A stretch of DNA of 64,000 nucleotides from Hymenobacter tibetensis. Its GTDB lineage: Bacteria; Bacteroidota; Bacteroidia; Cytophagales; Hymenobacteraceae. The position numbers were made by a program, and so were the translations under genes. Where the stretch lies: NCBI RefSeq assembly GCF_022827545.1, contig NZ_CP094669.1, forward strand, positions 1,578,001 to 1,642,000. Direction: 5' to 3'. Every line of letters starts with the position of its first letter. Position 1 is the stretch's first letter. Shown here in pieces: positions 51,859 to 61,199 of this stretch. A model generated the notes under the pieces. The model searched no databases and was not told where the DNA came from. It saw only the letters and a program-made list of their open reading frames with translations.

Positions 51859-53196
51859 ATGTCCACCGGCTCCCTCTTCGATTCTGAACCTACCCCGTCC
51901 TCCAACTTACGCCCAAAGGCGGCGGATACGGCGCCATTGGCCGAACGCCGAAGGCCACGCACCCTGCAGGAATATGCTGGTCAGCAACACCTTATTGGCC
52001 CGGAAGGAGTGCTGCGCCGCTACCTGAATGCAGGGCGCTTGCCGAGCCTGATTCTGTGGGGCCCACCGGGCGTGGGCAAAACCACCCTGGCGCACCTGCT
52101 GGCTGAGGAATTGCACAAGCCGTTTGTAGCGCTGAGTGCCATTAATGCGGGCGTGAAAGATGTGCGCGAGGTGATTGACCGCGCCCGAAAGCAGCGGGGT
52201 ACCATCCTGTTCATCGACGAGATTCACCGTTTCAGCAAAAGCCAGCAGGACGCCTTGCTGGGAGCAGTGGAGCAGGGCATTGTGACGCTGATTGGGGCCA
52301 CCACCGAAAACCCTTCTTTCGAGGTAATTCCGGCCGTATTAAGCCGGGCGCAAGTGTACGTGCTGGAGCCGCTGAGCAAGGAAGTACTAACTGACCTCGT
52401 GGACAAAGCATTAGCCGAAGACGAGCAGCTTCAGCAAAAAAATGTGCGCGTGCAAGAGTACGGTGCGCTGCTCACCATCTCGGGCGGCGACGCGCGTAAG
52501 CTGCTCAACCTGCTTGAAATCGTAGTAGAGTCCAGCCGGCCCGACCCGGAAACCGGCGAAATCACGATTACCGACGACGTCGTGCAACAGCTGGCCCAGC
52601 AGCACCTAGCGCGCTACGACAAAGGCGGCGAAATGCACTACGATGTTATTTCGGCCTTTATTAAAAGCATCCGAGGGTCTGACCCCAACGCCGCACTTTA
52701 CTACCTGGCCGTGATGCTAGAAGGCGGCGAAGACCCCAAGTTCATTGCGCGGCGGCTGCTTATCCTGGCTTCCGAGGACGTGGGTATGGCAAACCCCAAT
52801 GCGCTGATGCTGGCCAATAGCTGTTTTCAGGCCGTTACAGTAATTGGGATGCCGGAGGGCGACATTATTCTGGGGCAAACCGTGGTGTACTTGGCTACTT
52901 CACCTAAAAGCAACGCCAGCTACAAAGCTATCCGGGAGGCGCGGGCCCTGGTGCGGCAACAGGGCGTGCAGCCCGTGCCCATCCCGTTGCGCAATGCGCC
53001 CACCAAACTTATGAAAGACCTCGGCTACGGGGGACAGTACCAGTACTCGCACGACTATCCCGGCAACTTCGCCTACCAGGAGTTCATGCCCGAACAGCTC
53101 ACCGGCACCACGTTCTATCATCCGGGCCACAATCCTGCCGAAACCAAGATTCAAGACCGCCTGCGCCAGCTATGGGGAGAGAAGTATGGGTACTAA
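51859..53196 (+). CDS. rarA: Replication-associated recombination protein A (AAA+ ATPase)
   Basis: A cytoplasmic 445-residue AAA+ ATPase of the RarA/MgsA/WRNIP1 family, which acts at stalled replication forks. It has [22 protein letters not shown] at the N-terminus, Walker [10 protein letters not shown] (residues 68-76), Walker [17 protein letters not shown] (Asp120, Glu121), the sensor 1 region [33 protein letters not shown] as sensor 2, and the C-terminal tetramerisation domain ([38 protein letters not shown]). The ATG at 51859 starts [10 protein letters not shown], which fits the family. An earlier in-frame start would add 49 unrelated residues. Confidence 0.95.
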   Translation: MSTGSLFDSEPTPSSNLRPKAADTAPLAERRRPRTLQEYAGQQHLIGPEGVLRRYLNAGRLPSLILWGPPGVGKTTLAHLLAEELHKPFVALSAINAGVKDVREVIDRARKQRGTILFIDEIHRFSKSQQDALLGAVEQGIVTLIGATTENPSFEVIPAVLSRAQVYVLEPLSKEVLTDLVDKALAEDEQLQQKNVRVQEYGALLTISGGDARKLLNLLEIVVESSRPDPETGEITITDDVVQQLAQQHLARYDKGGEMHYDVISAFIKSIRGSDPNAALYYLAVMLEGGEDPKFIARRLLILASEDVGMANPNALMLANSCFQAVTVIGMPEGDIILGQTVVYLATSPKSNASYKAIREARALVRQQGVQPVPIPLRNAPTKLMKDLGYGGQYQYSHDYPGNFAYQEFMPEQLTGTTFYHPGHNPAETKIQDRLRQLWGEKYGY

Positions 53197-53459
53197 GGGC
53201 TAGTGAACTGGCGTATAGACTTATATCGAGCAGGTGAAATATTTCCACTGCGTTGTTGTAATGAAAGCGCCTGCTTGTGCGATAGATGTTGTAATTGCTC
53301 GACGAAACGTTCTGAAATTTCGCGGGGTTCTGCCATACGTTGGGCAGCCCGAATGAATAACTTGCTCGTCGATGTTGTTCTATATAAAAGCAAACGGCAA
53401 CCCACAACGTCTGCACGGGTGTCAGGTGCTTTCAATCAGTTTAATCCGTTTTTCTCTTC

Positions 53460-55214
53460 ATGCGACAATTCTTTAAATATGTGCTGGCTACCATCACCGG
53501 CATTTTCATAATCGGCCTGGTTGGTGTTGTATTGCTGATTGGGTTTGCCGCCGCGCTGGCCTCATCCGACAAAGAAGTGACGGTAGCCAGCAATTCGGTG
53601 CTGGAACTGAAGCTCGACCGGCCAATTGCCGAGCGCGAAAGCCGGACTTCCTTCAACTCGATGCTCAGTTCGCAGGCCGACAACATTGGGCTGGATCAAC
53701 TGAAGGCCACCATTCGCCGAGCCAAAACTGACGATGACATCAAGGGCATCTTGCTCAACGTGGAGCTGGTTCAGGCCGGCATGGCGTCGTTGGAGGAAGT
53801 GCGCAATGCGCTGCTGGACTTCAAGAAGTCCGGCAAGTTCATTGTGGCGTATGCTGATGCGGCTTCCGAGAAAAGCTACTACCTAACTTCGGTGGCTAAC
53901 CGCATCTACCTCAATCCGCAGGGTACGTTGGAATTCAACGGCCTCAGCTCCGAGACGATGTACTACAAGAACCTGTTTGATAAGGCCGGTATCCAGCCTC
54001 AAATCTTCCGGGTGGGTTCGTTTAAGAGCGCCGTGGAGCCGTTTTTCCGAGAGAACATGTCGGATTCCGCCCGCCTGCAAACGTCGTCGTTCCTGAATTC
54101 GCTCAACGATTTCATGATTGGCAATGTGGCTACGGCGCGCAAAATCACGCCCGCTCGCCTCAAAGTCATTTCCGATTCCATGCTGGTACATAACGCCGAC
54201 GACGCCAAGCGCCTCGGCCTAGTCACGCACCTCGGCTACTATGACCAAGCCCTCGACTACATGAAAGGCAAACTGGGCGTAGAAAAAGACGACAAGCTCA
54301 GCCTAGTTGACTTAAGCGACTACAGCAAAACCGACGACGAAGACAGTGCCAGCGGCAACCGCATTGCCGTGATATACGCTGACGGCGACATTGTAACCGG
54401 CAAGGGTGGCAGCGACAACATTGGCAGCACCCGTTTCGCAGAAGCCATCCGCAAGGCCCGCCTCGATGATAAGGTGAAAGCGGTGGTGTTGCGCGTGAAC
54501 TCGCCCGGCGGTTCGTCGCTGGCCTCCGATATCATCTACCGCGAAGTGATGCTCATCAAAAAAGTTAAGCCGGTGGTGTGCTCGATGTCGGACGTGGCGG
54601 CCAGTGGCGGCTACTTCATTGCCATGGGCTGCGACACTATTGTAGCGCATCCGAACACCATTACGGGTAGCATCGGTGTGTTTGGCGTGTTGCCGAACAT
54701 CGAGCCTCTGCTAAGCGACAAGCTGGGTATCACCACCGACCGGGTTACCACTGGCAAGTTCTCGGACTTCCCCACCATTACGCGGGCTCTCACGCCGTTC
54801 GAGCAAACGCAGTTTCAGAACGAAATCAACCGCATCTACGCCGACTTTACCACCAAAGCCGCTCAGGGCCGCAAGATGCCCGTAGAGCGCCTGCGGGGCT
54901 TTGCCTCAGGCCGGGTGTGGTCGGGTTCCGAAGCCAAAGCTCGGGGCTTAGTAGACGTGCTCGGTTCGTTTGACGACGCGTTGAAAATAGCTGCCCGTCG
55001 GGCCAAACTCAAGGACGGTGACTACAGCATTCAGAAGCTGCCGCGCCAGAAAACCTTCGCTGAGTCTATCTTCAGCGGCTTCGGAGAAGAAGCGCGTATG
55101 CGTATGGTACGCGAAGAAATGGGGCCGATATACCCCGTGTACCAGCAGTACAAAAAGCTCTCTGAAATGAAAGGCGCCCAAATGCGCATGCCGTTCGAAC
55201 TTAATATCAATTAA
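53460..55214 (+). CDS. sppA: Signal peptide peptidase SppA, 67-kDa type
   Basis: A 584-residue membrane-bound serine protease that digests leftover signal peptides. One N-terminal transmembrane helix (about residues 8-33; TITGIFIIGLVGVVLLIGF) is followed by two ClpP-like halves. The catalytic dyad is Lys138 in ADAASEKSYYLTSVANRIY and Ser382 in MSDVAASGGYFIAMGCDTI, each in its usual place in the two-domain type. The second half begins with RIAVIYADGDIVTGKGG and has VLRVNSPGGSSLASD. A terminator hairpin at 55229-55270 follows. Confidence 0.95.
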   Translation: MRQFFKYVLATITGIFIIGLVGVVLLIGFAAALASSDKEVTVASNSVLELKLDRPIAERESRTSFNSMLSSQADNIGLDQLKATIRRAKTDDDIKGILLNVELVQAGMASLEEVRNALLDFKKSGKFIVAYADAASEKSYYLTSVANRIYLNPQGTLEFNGLSSETMYYKNLFDKAGIQPQIFRVGSFKSAVEPFFRENMSDSARLQTSSFLNSLNDFMIGNVATARKITPARLKVISDSMLVHNADDAKRLGLVTHLGYYDQALDYMKGKLGVEKDDKLSLVDLSDYSKTDDEDSASGNRIAVIYADGDIVTGKGGSDNIGSTRFAEAIRKARLDDKVKAVVLRVNSPGGSSLASDIIYREVMLIKKVKPVVCSMSDVAASGGYFIAMGCDTIVAHPNTITGSIGVFGVLPNIEPLLSDKLGITTDRVTTGKFSDFPTITRALTPFEQTQFQNEINRIYADFTTKAAQGRKMPVERLRGFASGRVWSGSEAKARGLVDVLGSFDDALKIAARRAKLKDGDYSIQKLPRQKTFAESIFSGFGEEARMRMVREEMGPIYPVYQQYKKLSEMKGAQMRMPFELNIN

Positions 55215-55228
55215 CGACACGCTCTTAT

Positions 55229-55270
55229 GCTGGTTCCTCTTCTTGAAAAGGAAGGGGAACCAGCTTTTTA
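55229..55270 (+). terminator. Terminator after sppA
   Basis: The stem GCTGGTTCC (55229-55237) with GGAACCAGC (55256-55264) runs into TTTTTA. The loop CTCTTCTTGAAAAGGAAGG can pair further inside. The inner part resembles the GGAGAGGGGAAC repeat core. Confidence 0.75.
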
Positions 55271-55293
55271 GTTGTACTCCTCAAACTCACTTC

Positions 55294-56112
55294 ATGCAGG
55301 ACCTTCACCAAGCCGCTGATTATCTCCGCCAACGCCTTTCCAACTTCACGCCTGAGTTCGGCATTATCCTCGGCACAGGCCTCGGGGCCTTGGTGAAAGA
55401 CCTGACCATCCATCACACGTTCCTTTACGCCGATATTCCCAATTTTCCGGTTTCCACCGTGGAAAGCCATTCCGGAAATTTGCTAGCGGCAGAGCTAGCC
55501 GGCCGGAAGGTGCTGGTAATGCAGGGCCGCTTTCATTATTACGAAGGCTACAGGATGGAGCAAGTGGTACTGCCCGTGCGCGTCATGAAGCTGTTGGGCA
55601 TTCAGAAGCTGTTCGTGAGCAATGCCGCCGGCGGCCTACACCCCGACATGGAGTACTCGGATTTGATGCTGCTCGAAGACCACATCAACCTGCAACCCAC
55701 CAACCCGCTGGTCGGCAAAAACCTCGACGAGCTAGGCCCCCGCTTCCCCGACATGCTGGAACCGTACAACGCCGCGCTGCTGCAGCAAGCTGAGGACGCT
55801 GCCCGCACCCTGGGCTTTGCCGACAAAGTACGGCGGGGCGTGTACGCCAGCCTGCCCGGCCCCATGCTCGAAACGCCCGCTGAATACCGCTATCTGCGTA
55901 CCATTGGAGCCGATGCCGTTGGCATGAGCACTGTACCCGAGGTTATTGCCGCGGTGCACATGGGCTTGCCGGTGCTGGCCATATCCGTCATCACCGACCT
56001 ATGCTCGCCCGGCAAGCTCAAGCGCGTCGAAATAGCCGATATCCTGCGAGTAGCCGCTGCGGCAGAACCCCGCCTGACGGCGTTGTTGCGGTCAGTAATT
56101 GAAATGCAATAG
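55294..56112 (+). CDS. Purine nucleoside phosphorylase (trimeric, inosine/guanosine type)
   Basis: A cytoplasmic 272-residue enzyme of purine salvage that splits inosine or guanosine with phosphate. It has the phosphate-binding GIILGTGLGALV at residues 23-34, PNFPVSTVESHSGNL, VLVMQGRFHYYEGY, FVSNAAGGLHPDMEYSDLML, the purine-site block SLPGPMLETPAEYRYLRTIGADAVGMSTVPEV, and ISVITDLCSPG. The length and motifs fit the low-molecular-mass trimeric type rather than DeoD hexamers. The frame is open for 17 codons upstream, but that part overlaps the sppA terminator, so the ATG at 55294 is chosen. Confidence 0.93.
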   Translation: MQDLHQAADYLRQRLSNFTPEFGIILGTGLGALVKDLTIHHTFLYADIPNFPVSTVESHSGNLLAAELAGRKVLVMQGRFHYYEGYRMEQVVLPVRVMKLLGIQKLFVSNAAGGLHPDMEYSDLMLLEDHINLQPTNPLVGKNLDELGPRFPDMLEPYNAALLQQAEDAARTLGFADKVRRGVYASLPGPMLETPAEYRYLRTIGADAVGMSTVPEVIAAVHMGLPVLAISVITDLCSPGKLKRVEIADILRVAAAAEPRLTALLRSVIEMQ

Positions 56113-56143
56113 ACTCTTTACTGCACGAGAATAGTACAAGAGA

Positions 56144-56224
56144 AGAGTAAGCCATAACATAAGCACAACAAGGCCCGCTCCTGATAAGGGCGGGCCTTGT
56201 TGTGCTTATGTTATGGCTTACTCT
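56144..56224. terminator. Very long perfect palindromic terminator
   Basis: Perfect 35-base arms (56144-56178 and 56190-56224) with an 11-base loop. The stem core is CACAACAAGGCCCGC with its complement. It lies between the convergent purine nucleoside phosphorylase and DUF4249 genes. There is no long T-run, but the stem is by far the longest in the window. Confidence 0.85.
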
Positions 56225-56257
56225 AGGGCTGAGACAAGAAAGCAAACCTCTCTAACG

Positions 56258-57100
56258 TTACTTGATGATTAGTTGCTTTCGGTCGTAGCTCAATACCGTG
56301 AAAACCCCTACGCCGCCTTCTACTGTGCTTCTGATGGCCGCGGGCTGCGAAAAAGGGTTGCCGTTGGCATTGCGTGCATCATCTACCGACTGCCGAAACT
56401 GATAGTACGGGCGGTCCAGGTGGTAAAGAGTCACGAGGAGCGTATCGCCGGGGTCGAAGATGAAGCTGGTGCCGAGCGTGACATTCGTGCCATCGGTAAG
56501 GCGGTCTTCCACATCATAATCTATTTCCGGATCATCCGAAATACTGTCGCGGTGAATTTGCAGGCGGTAGTGGTTGCCCACGCCAGCGGGGTCTTTGAAG
56601 TTAGTGAGTACGAGGGCCTCCCGTGACTCGGGAGGAAGGTCATTGAACTCGTATTCCAGCGAGTCGATGGGGACGCGGGCGGGCATGGTGGCGGTGCCGG
56701 TTACGCGGCGGCCTTTGGTGTCCGTCACCTCTAGCTTGAACGTGTCGCCGGGACGGGCCACCAGCCGCCGCAGCCCCGTGTGGGTGAAGGCCTTGCCTGT
56801 GCTCGGATTGAAGGCCGGGAAGTACCGCAGCGTTTCCACCTGGCCATTGGCCAGCGTAAGTTTGACGGTGACGTCTTCCGGCACTACGGGGTCGGGGGAA
56901 GCCAGGTAGGCAGTTGTTTCCGTCACGGTCAGGCGCGGAACCTGGCCATTTTCGAGGTAGCATTCCACTACCAGCTGCGCAGGCAATGCCGGCAATTCCA
57001 CTTCGATATCCTTCTGCAGATTGCAGCCCGAAAAGGACACCACGGCCAGCAACCCAAGCAGGCGCAAAGCAGAGGCACGAACAGTCAAGAAAGTAATCAT
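56258..57100 (-). CDS. DUF4249-family lipoprotein
   Basis: A 280-residue lipoprotein with a signal ending in the lipobox VSFSGC (Cys26) and a beta-rich body. It opens IEVELPALPAQLVVECYLENGQVPRLTVTE and continues with PEDVTVKLTLANGQ, HTGLRRLVARPGDTFKLEVTD and TATMPARVPIDSLEY, the DUF4249 pattern. Such genes in Bacteroidota nearly always sit beside a TonB-dependent receptor, as here, where the receptor gene is 67 bases upstream on the same strand. They are thought to act as the surface partner of the receptor in a SusD-like manner; the substrate is unknown. Confidence 0.88.
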   Translation of the reverse strand: MITFLTVRASALRLLGLLAVVSFSGCNLQKDIEVELPALPAQLVVECYLENGQVPRLTVTETTAYLASPDPVVPEDVTVKLTLANGQVETLRYFPAFNPSTGKAFTHTGLRRLVARPGDTFKLEVTDTKGRRVTGTATMPARVPIDSLEYEFNDLPPESREALVLTNFKDPAGVGNHYRLQIHRDSISDDPEIDYDVEDRLTDGTNVTLGTSFIFDPGDTLLVTLYHLDRPYYQFRQSVDDARNANGNPFSQPAAIRSTVEGGVGVFTVLSYDRKQLIIK

Positions 57101-57167
57101 AAAGCCAGTAAGAAAAGCACAACGTGCAAACGCGCCGAAGAATCAGCACGGAAAAAGCTGCTCGGAG

Positions 57168-59516
57168 TTAAAACTTGAAATTGTAAGTCACGGCCGGAAT
57201 GACGGGGAACAGGGAAACCTGCCGGGCGCGGTAGCCCGTCACGGGCGCGTCGTCGTCTTCCTGGATCTGGTCGAAATACACGAAATAGGGGTTACGGCGG
57301 TTGTAGGCATTGTACACACTAAACGTCAGGTCCGACTCCGGGAACCAGCGGTTGGGCTTCATCCGCCACACCACACCCAAATCAAGCCGGTTGTAGGAGG
57401 CCAAGCGGTAAGAATTGCGGTCAGGATAGACAGGCACAGCCGCTACCTCGCCGCCAAACACATCCTGCACGGCAAAGCGGCCGGCGGGCAGTGTAGTGGC
57501 ATTGCCGGAAGTGAAGACAAAGGAGCCAGTTAGGTTGACACGCTCATTGAGCTGGTGCAACAGCACGGCAGTCAGGTTGTGACGCCGGTCGTAGTTGGGG
57601 TAGAACACGCTGCCACCGTTGATGCCGGTGGTACCGCGCTGCGGCGGAAACTGCCGCTTGCTCCATGACAGGGTATAGCCAATCCAGCCGGTGGTACGGC
57701 CCGTCTTCTTTTCCAGGTACAGCTCGTTGCCGTAGGCCCAGCCCTTGCCGAACAGAAACTCGCTATCCAGGTCTGGGTTCACGAACAGTTGCGCACCATC
57801 TTTGAAATCCACCTGATTCTGGGCCCACTTATAATACACCTCGTTGGTGAGCAAGTATTTGCCGTCGCCTAGCAGGAAGCTAGCCCCCGTTGCCACTTGC
57901 TGCGAGCGTTGCGGCTTCACCGACAGCCGGGAAGGGTACCAAATATCAGTAGGCAGTGTAGCGCCCGAGTTCGTCACCAAGTGTACATACTGGTACATCA
58001 GGGCATAGCTGGCCTTCAGCGAAGTTTTGGGGGTGAGGGAGTAGCGGGCCGAACCTCGGGGCTCCAAGCCGCCATAGGCATCGGAACCGCTCTGAAAACC
58101 CGTTACCCGCAGGCCGTACTCGAACTGCCACTTATCAGAAGGTTTGAAATTGTCGGAAGCATACACTGCCGCTTCCTGGCCGCGGTAGTTGACGTCGGAG
58201 CCAATGTTGAAACGGCCATCCGAGGCACCCGCCTGCAAACGGCCCACTCCAAATCGGTGCGTAGTGGCTTGCACGCCAAACTTCATGGCATGCTTGTCGT
58301 TGGGCGCGTAGTCGAGGTCAGTACGAACCGAGTAGTCGCGGATAGTCGAGCCCAGGTTGAAACTAAACTGGTCTAGCTTGTTGGTGACGTCGTACTGATA
58401 GTTCGTGACAGAAAGGGTGGTATTGAGGTACAGCCGCTTGTTGAACACGTGGTTCCAGCGGGCCGCGCCTACTGTATTGCCCCACGTGAAGCTGAAGTCG
58501 AACCCACCCTGCGAGGCAAAGCCGAAGGCGTCGCGGCCATGGTAGCCACTCAAAAACACCTGGTCTTTTGGGCCCAGCGTATAGTTGGCTTTGGCGTTGA
58601 AGTCGTAGAAATAATAATCAGGTATCGGGTTGTATTCCGGGTCGTCGTCGTTGAGGTTGTTGATCTGGCGTGTGAAAATGTCGAAGTAGGTGCGGCGGCC
58701 CGATACAATGAACGACCCTTTGTCTTTCACAATGGGGCCTTCCACCGTGAGGCGCGACGAAATCAGCCCCAGCCCACCGCTTACTCCCACTTTCTGTTTG
58801 TCGCCCTCGCGCAGCTTCACATCTATCACCGATGAAAGTCGCCCGCCGTATTGAGCCGGAAAACCGCCCTTGTATAAGTCCACGCTAGCTACCGCGTCGG
58901 GGTTGAACACCGAAAACAACCCGAACAAGTGGCTCGGATTGTACACCAACGCATCATCAACAAGTACTAGGTTTTGGTCGCTGGAGCCGCCGCGCACAAA
59001 CAAGCCGCTGGTTCCTTCACCACCGTTTTGCACGCCCGGTTTGAGTTGCAAGGTCTTCAGGATATCCACTTCGCCAAATAGAGCCGGCAGCAGCTTGGCT
59101 TCTTTGGCCGTGAGCCGCTCCACGCTCATCTGGGTGGTCTGGAGCTTTTGCTCGAGCGTGCCAGAACCTTCCACCACCACCTCACCCAGGGCATTGCTGG
59201 ATTCCGACAAAGTGAACGACACGCGTTGGTCGCGGGTCAGGTTCACTTCGCGCGTTTGGTTTTCGTAGCCGATAAATGAAACCACCACCTGATGCCGGCC
59301 AGCTGGCAACGAAAGCGAATACGCTCCCGATGCATCCGTTGTAACCCCAGCACCCAGGGCCGACACCGTGACCGAAGCTCCAGGTAGTGATTCGCGGTTG
59401 CTGGCGGCGCGTACCACGCCCGTGAGCTTGTAGGTGGCTACTGACTGGGCCCCCGCTGGCGCTGTTGTCAGGATATATAAGAAGCTGAAAACAAGCAGTA
59501 GAAAAGTAGAACGCAT
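57168..59516 (-). CDS. TonB-dependent receptor partnered with DUF4249 lipoprotein
   Basis: An outer-membrane receptor of 782 residues. A signal peptide (residues 1-23, ending TAPAGAQ) leads into a carboxypeptidase-regulatory-like domain (about 27-105; YKLTGVVRAASNRESLPGAS, VSFIGYENQTREV). The plug (about 120-225) has LGEVVVEGSGTLEQ and LFVRGGSSDQNLVLVDDALVYNPSHLFGLFS. A barrel follows, ending in VSLFPVIPAVTYNFKF. It has no STN domain and no sigma/anti-sigma partner nearby, so it is a transporter without FecIR signalling. A promoter element TACTTTTG is present at 59542-59549. Confidence 0.92.
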   Translation of the reverse strand: MRSTFLLLVFSFLYILTTAPAGAQSVATYKLTGVVRAASNRESLPGASVTVSALGAGVTTDASGAYSLSLPAGRHQVVVSFIGYENQTREVNLTRDQRVSFTLSESSNALGEVVVEGSGTLEQKLQTTQMSVERLTAKEAKLLPALFGEVDILKTLQLKPGVQNGGEGTSGLFVRGGSSDQNLVLVDDALVYNPSHLFGLFSVFNPDAVASVDLYKGGFPAQYGGRLSSVIDVKLREGDKQKVGVSGGLGLISSRLTVEGPIVKDKGSFIVSGRRTYFDIFTRQINNLNDDDPEYNPIPDYYFYDFNAKANYTLGPKDQVFLSGYHGRDAFGFASQGGFDFSFTWGNTVGAARWNHVFNKRLYLNTTLSVTNYQYDVTNKLDQFSFNLGSTIRDYSVRTDLDYAPNDKHAMKFGVQATTHRFGVGRLQAGASDGRFNIGSDVNYRGQEAAVYASDNFKPSDKWQFEYGLRVTGFQSGSDAYGGLEPRGSARYSLTPKTSLKASYALMYQYVHLVTNSGATLPTDIWYPSRLSVKPQRSQQVATGASFLLGDGKYLLTNEVYYKWAQNQVDFKDGAQLFVNPDLDSEFLFGKGWAYGNELYLEKKTGRTTGWIGYTLSWSKRQFPPQRGTTGINGGSVFYPNYDRRHNLTAVLLHQLNERVNLTGSFVFTSGNATTLPAGRFAVQDVFGGEVAAVPVYPDRNSYRLASYNRLDLGVVWRMKPNRWFPESDLTFSVYNAYNRRNPYFVYFDQIQEDDDAPVTGYRARQVSLFPVIPAVTYNFKF

Positions 59517-59541
59517 CCGTAAGGGGTAAGTCTGGCACCAG

Positions 59542-59549
59542 CAAAAGTA
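59542..59549 (-). promoter_or_regulatory. -7 promoter element of the TonB receptor gene
   Basis: On the minus strand TACTTTTG, an exact TAnnTTTG match, 25 bases before the start codon at 59516. The -33 region is weak (CGTTAG). Confidence 0.5.
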
Positions 59550-59623
59550 AGCTACGCATTACCTAACGCCCGGACCCGCCGGATAGTTTGTGGCGCAGTT
59601 GCCTTGCCCCTTACTAGAGTAGC

Positions 59624-59932
59624 TTACCCCAGAAAGGGTTGTACTGCCTGGGCGAGCTGCGGCGCCGCTACCACCCCCGATTGCCGCCATACCGGCTGGC
59701 CTTTGTGAAACAAGATCAGCGTTGGAATGCCCTGCACGCGAAATTGCTGCGCTGCGGCCGGATTACGGTCCACGTCGATTTTGATGATTTTAAGTTTACC
59801 CTGGTGTTGCGCCGCTACTTGCTCTAGAATAGGAGCCATGGTCTTGCAGGGTCCGCACCAATCGGCGTAAAAGTCAACCAATACTGGCATGCCGGGGCTG
59901 TTGATGAGCTCGGAGAATGATTTTTTAGGCAT
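59624..59932 (-). CDS. trxA: Thioredoxin
   Basis: A 102-residue cytoplasmic thiol-disulfide reductase with the standard fold: VLVDFYADWCGPCKTMAPIL carries the redox pair Cys26/Cys29, KIDVDRNPAAAQQF follows, and GIPTLILFHKG carries the cis-proline Pro70. There is no signal peptide, so it acts in the cytoplasm. It is a single gene, 108 bases upstream (in its own direction) of nothing recognisable before the TonB receptor gene start. Confidence 0.95.
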   Translation of the reverse strand: MPKKSFSELINSPGMPVLVDFYADWCGPCKTMAPILEQVAAQHQGKLKIIKIDVDRNPAAAQQFRVQGIPTLILFHKGQPVWRQSGVVAAPQLAQAVQPFLG

Positions 59933-60064
59933 GGGAAGAAAGCTGTAGTAGAGAGTGATTCAGAGTGGGCGCAGGCCATAAGCTTGCAGCAGGGTAGGAG
60001 CTTGCACCCGCTGTAGCTGATACGACACCACTGGAAAGACGTTTGCCACCAACCGGCCAAAACG

Positions 60065-60092
60065 CAAAAAGCCCGGTGCACAGGCACCGGGC
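60065..60092 (-). terminator. Terminator after the small secreted protein gene
   Basis: GCCCGGTGC (60071-60079) pairs with GCACCGGGC (60084-60092) with a 4-base loop. On the minus strand the stem is followed by TTTTTGCG. It serves the gene ending at 60116. Confidence 0.85.
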
Positions 60093-60115
60093 GAAGTATC
60101 GATATGCGAAGTAGC

Positions 60116-60571
60116 TTATTTCTTTTTGTCGGCAACCAGCGTGGTTACGTCGTTGAAAGTTTCGGGGAACGAGAACTTGCCTCCCACCACTTTCTTGCCG
60201 GAAACCTGGCACTCCCAGGTGTACGGGCCCGGTAGCGCGCGGGCAGCTTCGCCGCTTTCCGCCTTGAAGTAATCCGCCTCAGTAGGTTCGGAAGGAAAGA
60301 CAACATCGATGCCGTTTTGCCCGCTGGCTATCTCCTTGGTCAGGAAATAGGTCTTGCCACTGGTGTTGTTGGTGACAACAAACTTGGCGGTGTAGGTGCC
60401 TAAAGAACCAAACTTATCCATCACACCCAGCTTCATGAAGGCATCGGTAGAAACCATCCAGGTTTGAGCCTGCGAGGCGGTGGAAGTGAGAAGCATCAGC
60501 CCTAATCCCAGTCCGGCAACGCGGAGTGAAGAAGTGAGGCGAGATGAAAAAGCAGGAGTAGAAACGCCCAT
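60116..60571 (-). CDS. Small secreted beta-rich protein of unknown function
   Basis: A 151-residue protein. A long signal peptide (about residues 1-36; VAGLGLGLMLLTSTASQAQ) leads to an Ig-like or immunity-type beta domain (MDKFGSLGTYTAKFVVTNN, KTYFLTKEIASGQNGIDVVFP, PGPYTWECQVSGKKVVGGKF). No family was recognised with confidence. The frame is open 30 codons further upstream, but an exact -7 element (TATATTTG, 60659-60666) and the signal peptide favour the ATG at 60571. It has its own promoter and terminator, so it is a single-gene unit. Confidence 0.68.
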   Translation of the reverse strand: MGVSTPAFSSRLTSSLRVAGLGLGLMLLTSTASQAQTWMVSTDAFMKLGVMDKFGSLGTYTAKFVVTNNTSGKTYFLTKEIASGQNGIDVVFPSEPTEADYFKAESGEAARALPGPYTWECQVSGKKVVGGKFSFPETFNDVTTLVADKKK

Positions 60572-60658
60572 GAGTATAACAATAAAGTGAGAAGGCAAAA
60601 AAAGAATAGAAAAGTGAAAAAACTGGGCCTGTTTGCTTTTAAACCATTCGGACCCAAC

Positions 60659-60666
60659 CAAATATA
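60659..60666 (-). promoter_or_regulatory. -7 promoter element of the small secreted protein gene
   Basis: On the minus strand TATATTTG, an exact TAnnTTTG match, about 88 bases before the start codon at 60571. The surrounding DNA is AT-rich. Confidence 0.5.
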
Positions 60667-60773
60667 GGAGTATTTCGGTCTAGCTGATCATAAAAAGCGC
60701 GTTTTTTTTACCAGTAAAAACGGAACCTCTCTTTTAAAATCAGGTTTGTAATTAGTCTATTGAGTATGCCCAT

Positions 60774-61106
60774 ATGCCCCGCCGTCGCGCTTCTATTTCT
60801 GCTGTTGAGGTAGCTCCCGAAATTGGAAAAGGGGCTGAAAACAGGTGTGCATTGTGCGAGCGAGACGTACAGCACTTGTCGCGCCACCACTTAGTGCCGC
60901 GCGAAGAGGGCGGGCGGCACGGCCCCACCGCCGACCTGTGTCAGCCTTGCCATAGCAGCATCCACCTGCTGCTCGACAACAAGGAGCTAGCGCGGCACTA
61001 TCACACCATCGAGGCCCTGCGTGGCGCGGAAAAGCTGCAGAAGTACTTGCACTGGATTCGGCGCAGCCGGGTGGAGCGCATTTCCAATCGGCGCAGCAAA
61101 GGGTAA
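60774..61106 (+). CDS. HNH nuclease-like zinc protein
   Basis: A 110-residue basic protein with an HNH/treble-clef core. CALC (Cys25, Cys28) is followed by RHHLVPREEGG (His38/His39, the HH of the motif), then CQPCHSSIHLL (Cys56, Cys59, His60, His64). Four Cys form a probable structural zinc site and the His residues the nuclease metal site. A basic C-terminal helix (YLHWIRRSRVERISNRRS) could hold DNA. Stand-alone proteins of this size are widespread and mostly uncharacterised. No methylase, toxin-antitoxin partner or phage gene is nearby, so the role is open. Confidence 0.82.
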   Translation: MPRRRASISAVEVAPEIGKGAENRCALCERDVQHLSRHHLVPREEGGRHGPTADLCQPCHSSIHLLLDNKELARHYHTIEALRGAEKLQKYLHWIRRSRVERISNRRSKG

Positions 61107-61167
61107 GGAGTGCCCAGCAAGTACCCGCTGTTACCCGCGTGAAACTCTCGCTTATCTCGGCATCGCC

Positions 61168-61175
61168 TACTTTTG
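61168..61175 (+). promoter_or_regulatory. -7 promoter element that sets the start of the next gene
   Basis: TACTTTTG, an exact TAnnTTTG match. Transcription would start near 61180, downstream of the first possible TTG codons (61173, 61176), so translation should begin later, most likely at TTG 61200. Confidence 0.5.
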
Positions 61176-61199
61176 TTGCCTACCACGGCCTTTCTTGCT

